Assembly (NCBI RefSeq): GCF_029867415.1
Contig: NC_081186.1
Location: 105,188,753 to 105,252,752, forward strand
DNA from: Vicia villosa
Lineage: Eukaryota > Streptophyta > Magnoliopsida > Fabales > Fabaceae
Direction: 5' to 3'
Length of the DNA stretch: 64,000 bases
Notes under the pieces: generated by a model
What the model was told of the DNA's origin: nothing
Databases searched by the model: none
What the model saw: only the letters and a program-made list of their open reading frames with translations
In this document: positions 57,487-64,000 of the stretch, piece by piece
How the letters are laid out: each line of letters starts with the position of its first letter
Position numbering within the stretch: the first letter of the stretch is position 1
Translations under genes and position numbers: made by a program

Positions 57487-59170
57487 GTCTTAATTAAGCT
57501 AAACAAATGCTTCTTGGTTTCTCTATCAGGTACTAAGGAATTCTGTCAAGATAATAAATAGCTATCATCATAATAGAATACCTAATCAGAATACCTAATC
57601 AGAATACCCGATTTCTTAAAGAAGACATTACCTTATTTCAAGGTAATATAAGTCCACAAACCAAAAAACTGGTTGAGAGACACTAAATTGATATTAAATA
57701 GAACCATAAACAATAAACTATAAGCAGAAAATAACAAACTATAAGCAAGAAGAAAGGGATAGTAACCTGAGTTAGACTTTATGTGGGAGATAGGTAGGTT
57801 TGAATCAGCGTTGTACAAGTAGAAACCAGAGACTTCAAAGTAACTGTAAAATTAAACACACACACTACAATGATTAAGAAACTATATGCAAACTGTAGCA
57901 CAAACTACAATGATTAAGAATAGATTAATATTATTTTGACATACATTTTTATATTAGCAAAAGAATAACTAATTACCTTTAGAGAAATTCAGAAACTTCT
58001 GGAACCACACACCGTAAGCTAATCTGATGTCTCTAGTGATATTCTTTTAAAAAATCTTTAATATCCCCTGAAAAATAATCATAACCCAGATGTTATAGCA
58101 ATTCTAGATACATAGTACCGCAAGGTAAATCAAAGTTTAACAACTACTTAGAAACCGGGGCAGCAACTACGCATGTCAAAACAACGTCGTGAAAACGACC
58201 ACAAATCATAGTCGAGTCATACAAATGGAGAAATCAAGGTGGAGCAATTATATCTCATGAGAAAACAACAATTTAGCATGTATTTTCATAACGGGGCAGC
58301 ATTGATGTCTAACAAAATAAAGAGGAAAATACACTCAACTCCCTTTAGATTTAGCTAAATAACACAAACATCTTCTTTAACTTTCAAAATATAATAACCG
58401 TCCTCTATCGTGATATCGTGTTATTTAGAGAAATCGGAAGAATTAACTTATGTGAGTGATGGAGAGTTGAGCCTGTATCCAGAAGAAGAAGCAAGCAATA
58501 GAAGCATAGTGAAGGAACTGACTTACAATCAAAGGAGAGTGGGATTTGATTTGGATATAATGACAAAGATATATCAGGCTATGATTATTTGTTGATAAGA
58601 TATATTAGACTTGTCAAACATTGGACATGGTAAACTATACCATTATGATGAATCATAAGCCAAAGATACATAGAAAAAACTATTTGCTTGCTATCATACT
58701 TTTAGAGTAAACTATACCATTATCACTTCAGGATCAAATAAGATAGCAACACAAAAACAAATTTCTACATTACAGAAATTATGAACAGAAGCAGAACCAG
58801 AAACTATTTGCTTGATATCATACTTTTAGAGTAAACTATACCATTATCTCTCATACATGTTTCAAAGTATTCTCACAATTTGCTCTTAAAATAGTGGGAA
58901 GACTTTACCTGAACAGAAGCAGAACTGGACTTTGATTTTGACCAAGAAAAACCCTAAAATCCCACAAGACTTTGATTCTGAGAGAAGCAGCAAGAAGACG
59001 ACGACGGCGGCTAGTTGAGACGACGACGGAGGGACGGAGGAGGGGCTGATACCACGGCGGAGGGAGTGAGAGCGAGGAAGCAGAGAGTACGTGAGCGAGG
59101 AAGAAGAAGAAGATGTACGGAGGAGTTTTGGGTTTTTGAAAATAGCGTGTTTTAGTTTTATGAAAATTTT
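57487..59170. other. Right non-coding part of the CACTA element
   Basis: Between the transposase start and the right subterminal repeats. It should contain promoter and 5' untranslated sequence of the transposase, but no defined signal could be fixed. A repeated aaactatttgcttg(c/a)tatcatacttttagagtaaac occurs near 58678 and 58800. Confidence 0.5.
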
Positions 59171-59174
59171 AAAA

Positions 59175-59510
59175 AGGGCTACCAGAGCGCTTTTCAGAAG
59201 CGCTTTCATATGCCCCTTTATACCAGCGCTTTATTACTAAAAGCGCTTTCGTACCCACCCCCTATAAGAGCGCTTTCAAAAGCGCTTTCATACCCACCCC
59301 CTATAAGAGCGCTTTTAGAAAGCGCTTTCATACCCACCCCCTATAAGAGCGCTTTTAGAAAGCGCTTTCATACCCACCCCCTATAAGAGCGCTTTTAGAA
59401 AGCGCTTTCATTACCCCCCCCCTATAAGAGCGCTTTTCTAGCGTGATTTTTAATTTTGTTTTTAGCCAAACCTACCAGAGCGCTTTTGGGCAAAAGCGCT
59501 TTCGTAGGTG
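59175..59510. repeat. Right subterminal repeats of the CACTA element
   Basis: Includes near-perfect tandem units of about 44 bp containing agcgctttcatacccacccc and ctataagagcgctttta (59265-59430), the same core as the left end in inverse arrangement. Confidence 0.93.
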
Positions 59511-59539
59511 TGCTGTTAAAAGCCAAATTTGGCGTAGTG

Positions 59540-59726
59540 GTAGATGCATCTACAGAACATATGAAACGTTACGTAGTTCTGTAGATGTACCTACGGAAGA
59601 AACTCGATTTTTTTGTAATAGAAGGTACTTCTGTAGATGCATCTACGAAAGAGTTCCTTACGTTATGTGCACATATGCTGAAGCGGTAAAGCGGCAAGCA
59701 AAAAGTAATAGGTATTATTTATTACC
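59540..59726. repeat. gatgcatctac-type repeat right of the CACTA element
   Basis: Contains gtagatgcatctacagaac, gtagatgtacctacggaag and gtagatgcatctacgaaag, short imperfect palindromic copies related to the sequence near 49320-49360 left of the CACTA element. Probably the older repeat into which the CACTA inserted. Confidence 0.6.
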
Positions 59727-60027
59727 GGGTTTAACATCAAATCTAGAGCCCGGTGACAATGTAGAGATATTTGTAGCTTTTGGGCGTGGATTGTCTGTTA
59801 AGGTGACAGCTGGCTATCTAATATATGACCATTCAGTTACTACAGAAACTGAGCCAACTAACATGAATATGGAGCCATCTCAGGAAGACAAATTGCAACC
59901 ATCACCTAATGCAAAAATGGAGCTATCACCAAATTTGAGAAGGGATCCATCTCAGAAGGTAAATAAAAACAAAGATATCTTTACAAAACTTGCGAAAAGA
60001 ACGAGACAGTGTTTGTGCTTGAACTAA
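59727..60027 (+). pseudogene. Second copy of the TNL-5 C-terminal exon end
   Basis: From about 59727 the sequence is nearly identical to 34763-35061, including GPGD/EPGDNVEIFVAFGRGL, EPSQEDKLQPSPNAKMEL and the end KRTRQCLCLN with stop. Only the last third of the exon is present; upstream lies the gatgcatctac repeat. The flank continues to match the TNL-5 flank to about 60110. Confidence 0.92.
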
Positions 60028-60333
60028 TGTAGAAGTTTCAACAAATTTTGATTCGGCATACATTTGTCCTCATATGGTACTATCTTTGTTGTATGTGTTT
60101 TGCAATATTTTTCTGGGAGTGAGACTAATTGTACTATTTTATATACAGAGAGGAGACTTCATGCCGTTATTGTTTGTTTCAATCAATATCCTTCAGAAAC
60201 TCTTGTTAAAAGTTCAGTTCTCTATATTCCTAACCCCGCCATTGCTTGATTTGTTGATTCTTGCTTTCTCTTCTCTTCATATTGTTGTTTGGCACCTTCG
60301 AAGCTGCTGGCAGAATTGCATTTATTTTCCTGT
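60028..60333. other. Flank of the second TNL-5 copy
   Basis: Matches 35062-35150, then has about 115 bp (60104-60220) absent from the first copy, then regains similarity at cctaaccccgccattgc. No gene is seen. Confidence 0.65.
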
Positions 60334-61722
60334 CTACTCACTATCGGTTTTCTCATGTCTTTTGAGAGAGAAATCATTGTGTTTCATAGAAAGACAAGGA
60401 AAGGAGATAATATATAACTGTGAAGAGTTATCAACATCATTTACATCATCCCTCGTCATCTTCCATCCCCTCAACTTTTCATATCCAACAAATTTGAGTT
60501 TCACCAAAGATGGGAAAAATGATTCAGATAAAAGAGGCTCTTCATAATATATGAATTCCAAGTCATGAAGGTAATATATACTTAATGACTTAAGAAACGG
60601 GAGATGCTCCATTGGTGGGAGATACTTCATATATGGACATTGACATAGAGAGACTTGAACAATATTTGTGAGTAAAGAAAACCAATTTTTAAAAAATGGC
60701 ACTATTATATTGTCCCCCACCTCCAATTTTCTAAATTTAGATATCTCAAATTGTCAAATTGATTAATTTTTAAAATTTTCAATATTGAAATGTCTCAAAT
60801 TGATTAATTTTGAGATATCTTTTGTAGAAAATTCAACTTCTTTACACCCCTCCAACCCTCCAATATCAGTGTTTGTAAGAAAACAACACTACTTATGGAA
60901 TAGAAAAGACTTTCCAATCCTTCGCAATACCGTAAAAAGTAGATATCTTAAGTGCTTCAATTTTCCAATTGAATCACACAACTTCCTTAAAGAACAATGT
61001 GATAGCTTCAATACACGCAAGTTTTTGAATTTTGAAATGACAAACAATTCCTTCTCATTCCAACTCTCTGAAAAGTTAGACTCTCTGAAAAGTTAGACAG
61101 CAAAATTAAAGATCGTGTCCTACTTGCATCCAATGACTCCATCAAACTAATAGCATCACTTTTCAACATAACATGCATGGGACTTCGTACAGGTACTTTT
61201 GTTGCACTATCCAAATAACAACAGTCACTTCTGGATAATTGCAAGATCATGTACTAAATCATGCATTTTGAAACTGCGTATATCACCAAGACGGTCAGTT
61301 TCAGCATCTTGGAAAAAAGAATTCATGAAGAAAATCTTCACGATTTGATTACCAGTGTCTTCCATGAGTTGCTTTTCATCTCGACATTCGAGATAACCTT
61401 GTGCCTTCCATAGTTGAATCAACTCTTCCTTTATTTCCCAATCTTTAGGATATAAAGAACAGTAAGCAAAAGATTGTCGTAGTTGAGGAGACAGGTTTTG
61501 GTAACTCCATTTCAACACAGGCATAATGCTTTCTTCATCATCAGATGATTTCCAAAAATCAACTTCAAAATTATCATTCCATTCTCTTTCTTCACTTTTA
61601 CCCTGTAACAGGCCTCCTAATGTTCTGATTGCTAGCGGAACATCACGACATTTTTCAGCTATCTTCTTGCCAATTGTTGTCATTTCAAGAGACACTCTCA
61701 ATTCCTTTACTCGATGATCCAA
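60334..61722 (-). pseudogene. CNL pseudogene, second copy of a CNL-1-like gene
   Basis: 61722-61225 encodes the second half of an NB-ARC: KKIAEKC, VPLAIRTLGGLLQGKSEE, SPQLRQSFAYCSLYPKDWEI and FKMHDLVHDLA, closely matching CNL-1. A frame change near 61235 leads to SDCCYLDSATKVPVRSPMHV, and LRR pieces follow to about 60380 (EEPLLSESFFPSL, GYEKLRGW) with further breaks. The coiled coil, P-loop and kinase-2 are missing at the 5' end, and the C-terminal LRRs are cut. Its position after the TNL-5-like fragment repeats the TNL-5/CNL-1 order. Confidence 0.9.
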
Positions 61723-62529
61723 TTAATACACACATGTAATAATCCAGGAGTCACCTATGGCCACACCTTTCAGATTGATTGCAGCTACATTTCCATCAGC
61801 ATTCATGCATATATAGATCACAACAGCTAGATAGTTGCCATGACACAAACACAAAAGCATCAATCTTAGCGGTGCATTTTAATCATATCAAAATCATAAA
61901 CATCCTTCAACTAAGTGACAATGTGACATAGTACTGGTAAGTTTTGAAACCACATTAGACATTGTCACTTCAACAATTGCATATTTCTTCAAGCGCAGTT
62001 CACCCTTCAACAATAGCATCAGTACCATGTTTATCAATAGACAGTGTGCTGACACATTCTATATTTGGTGCACAACAGTATTGAAATATGCACGATTTTA
62101 TTGTAAAATCCAAGCTGATCGATCATTCTATATTATTCAACTATTTGAATCAACCTTTGTAAGTTGTGTTCTTATCTCTTTGCTTAATGATTTCTATCAC
62201 TTGATCAACTTTAGAATGATTTATGATTAGTTGGTTGAATGGAAGTTTAATCTTTAAATGTTTGAGTTTAAGAATCCTTTTGTCTTTAGACTAGGAATAC
62301 TCATTGACTCAATGATGCTTGAAGACAATATATACTTTCTATTCTTAATGCTTAAATATAATACATTTCATAACTGAAACTATTACGCAAATGACTAGAA
62401 TTAGCTATGAATTCATCTCCCAAGTTGTTCCTCAAAGAAGCACATTCATGGAATTGAATTGTGGAGATCTCAAGAGAGCTCTATATTAGGACAATAGGCT
62501 TGCCTTGCCGATAAAAAATTGTTGAGAAT
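61723..62529. other. Intergenic region left of TNL-7, no gene seen
   Basis: About 62150-62480 matches, inverted, the sequence after TNL-2 exon 5a (17040-17360) and is therefore the 3' flank of TNL-7. The remainder has no recognisable feature. Confidence 0.55.
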
Positions 62530-63159
62530 TCAATTCTGGTTCAAGCATAAACATTCTCCCACTTTCTTTGCAAGTTTTGTAAAGATTTTTCTATTTGTTT
62601 TCGGTAATGGTTCCATTTTTATTTTAGGTGATGGTTGTAGTGCCACTTCAGCTGATGGCCCCGTTCTCGCATTAGGTGATGGTTGCACTTCCACTTCTTG
62701 TAATGACTCTATTTTTGTGTCGGTCAATGGGTCCACCTCCATAATATTTGATGGCTCAATTTCAATACCATTTGAAGGATCATATATTAGATACACAGTT
62801 GTCTCCTTAACAATCAATCCATTCCCAATAGCTATAACAATCTCCACATTGTCACCAACTCCTAAATTTAATACCATGCTTTGCCAATCTTCATCATTAA
62901 ACGACATAACGGTGTCTTGTTTGTAAATATGGATAGTGAAGTTTGTGTAATTAATGATCAAGACACTAATGAGACATTCGGTTCCCAAGTTTTCAGGTGT
63001 TGATGAATAAAGAACACACAAAGTTATTCCTTTCATGCAACAACCACCACTATCCCCAGGCACTTGAAAAAGTACCGAAGATCCTTCACCTTTATACGTT
63101 AACCAAAAAGGATAATTGTCACTTGGAAGGAACGAATCACTAGAATCGGTTGCTAATCC
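62530..63159 (-). CDS. TNL-7: last exon (C-JID and tail), rest beyond window
   Basis: After catgatacag (minus strand) the frame begins GLATDSSDSFLPSDNYPFW and runs 210 codons to TGA. It is the C-JID exon of a TNL with the shared core (YSSTPENLGTECLISVLIIN) and a tail with KIKME and NARTG, ending KKVGECLCLNQN. The LRR exon would end just past 64000, because the last bases of the window match the start of the preceding intron in paralogues. No break is seen. Confidence 0.88.
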   Translation of the reverse strand, partial: GLATDSSDSFLPSDNYPFWLTYKGEGSSVLFQVPGDSGGCCMKGITLCVLYSSTPENLGTECLISVLIINYTNFTIHIYKQDTVMSFNDEDWQSMVLNLGVGDNVEIVIAIGNGLIVKETTVYLIYDPSNGIEIEPSNIMEVDPLTDTKIESLQEVEVQPSPNARTGPSAEVALQPSPKIKMEPLPKTNRKIFTKLAKKVGECLCLNQN

Positions 63160-64000
63160 CTGTATCATGAACATATACTTAGTTATTTATGTAATTCTAA
63201 TTATGCTCTTCAAAAGGACATTTCCTGCAGTTTATTGTGTCAAAATCTCAAAATAGTGTAATAGAAAAATATTAAATGAAACTGATCAATTAAAACATGC
63301 AATATAGTTCCTTTCATATATCTCCTTACCACTTTCCTACAACTCATCTATTACATTAACAATTATAATAGCAGATATATGTTTGTCTACAAATTCTCTC
63401 TGGGTGGTGGGTTATATGGCCTTATCAATCTGTATGAAAGAGTTTTCATTAACTAGCTCTACTTGCACATTACTATTACTTGTATTCACTTCTTTGAAGA
63501 GTGTCTGATGATATATAAGGCCTAGTATCAACATCTTAAAAAAAATTGTTGAGCTAGTGGTTTGTATTGTGCAGTTAGAAGATCCATTATATCATTCACA
63601 ACAAAATATAATTTTCTTATTTTGTTCCTCTTTCTCCATTTATAACCAAAGGATTAAGCCCGAGTATAACTTCAATAGTTATTCAGCTATCCATCTAAAG
63701 TTAAGCATGTGGTATGCGTATAAATAAGCTAAAAATTGTGATAAATATAGATATTAACAAATAAATGCAATGAAGATAAAGCTAAAGAACAATGAGATAT
63801 AATAAGGATCTAAAAAGTTACTTCACTTCTATGTTAAATGTCTGGCCTTAAGATTTATGTTTGTTTCTCAGATTGATATTTGAATAAATTTGTATATTTA
63901 GGAATCTTTTACCACTTCAAGATGAAAATGAAAATGGAAAGTAATTCCATGTTCTCGTAAGTAGTGATAAATATCAAAGAAGGTGGGAGGTCAGAGAAGG
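63160..64000 (-). other. Last intron of TNL-7
   Basis: The end of the window (ggtgggaggtcagagaagg) is the complement of the start of intron 4 in TNL-1 and TNL-2 (gttccttctctatcctcccacc). The stretch at 63925-63980 also matches TNL-1 intron 4 (2930-3000). It is longer than in TNL-1, with AT-rich sequence also found in TNL-3 intron 5 (21294-21760). Confidence 0.75.

Larger units (their letters stand above)
49767..59539 (-). mobile_element. CACTA (En/Spm-type) DNA transposon, 9.8 kb, both ends present
   Basis: Left end CACTACAACACGGAAGGG; right end read on the minus strand CACTACGCCAAATTTGGC. A 3-bp target duplication gta lies at 49764-49766 and 59540-59542. Subterminal arrays with the palindromic core AAGCGCTTT fill about 400 bp at each end. 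Two genes on the minus strand are those of a CACTA element: a TNP2-type transposase (57486-54274) and a Ulp1-domain gene (53773-50515). Nonsense codons in the transposase and damage in the second gene make autonomous movement unlikely. Confidence 0.96.

Overview
The window is plant nuclear DNA: AT-rich, intron-bearing genes with GT-AG splice sites, plant-type NLR immune receptor genes and a dense layer of plant transposons (CACTA, MULE, hAT, Stowaway, TRIM, Copia, Ty3). The NLR type, the TNL/CNL mixture and the repeat families fit a temperate papilionoid legume (Medicago/Trifolium/Pisum/Vicia group). That taxonomic call is an inference; no species is assigned.

Layout. 1-3636: 3' part of TNL-1 (+). 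4275-9551: a 5.3-kb non-autonomous Mutator-like element (Pack-MULE type) with about 330-bp inverted termini and a near-perfect 9-bp target duplication, carrying a captured host-gene fragment. 9912-10868: an hAT MITE, a LINE-type RNase H remnant and a Stowaway MITE. 12074-18566: TNL-2 (+), with a TRIM in intron 1 and two alternative terminal exons. 20550-25587: TNL-3 (-), convergent with TNL-2. 26388-30302: TNL-4 (-). 30598-32740: a Ty3/gypsy remnant with two adjoining tandem arrays. 33466-35061: TNL-5, a 5'-truncated pseudogene without its LRR exon (+). 35565-38615: CNL-1 (-), intact. 40253-41990: Copia fragments. 42540-45604: an internally deleted Copia element with LTRs, primer-binding site and target duplication. 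45842-48908: TNL-6 (-), broken by a deletion that leaves a TIR-only reading frame. 49767-59539: a 9.8-kb CACTA element with a TNP2 transposase gene (three nonsense codons) and a Ulp1-protease-domain gene. 59727-61722: a second, decayed copy of the TNL-5 tail plus CNL block. 62530-64000: last exon and intron of TNL-7 (-), cut by the window edge.

The TNLs share one exon plan: TIR / NB-ARC (1099 or 1102 bp) / 276-bp linker-LRR start / 777 or 780-bp LRR / C-JID exon with a variable tail. TIR domains are expected to act as NADases after NB-ARC-driven assembly, with LRR and C-JID doing recognition. The most unusual signals are in the C-terminal tails. Short repeats built around a V-K-x-E motif (fits the SUMO-acceptor consensus) vary in number between paralogues, and a basic stretch followed by CLCLN closes most tails. 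Other notable points are non-aspartate residues at the MHD position in four of six TNLs, an extra TIR-tail exon in TNL-3, a chimeric double 3' end in TNL-2, and a TNL/CNL segmental duplication whose two copies now lie about 25 kb apart.
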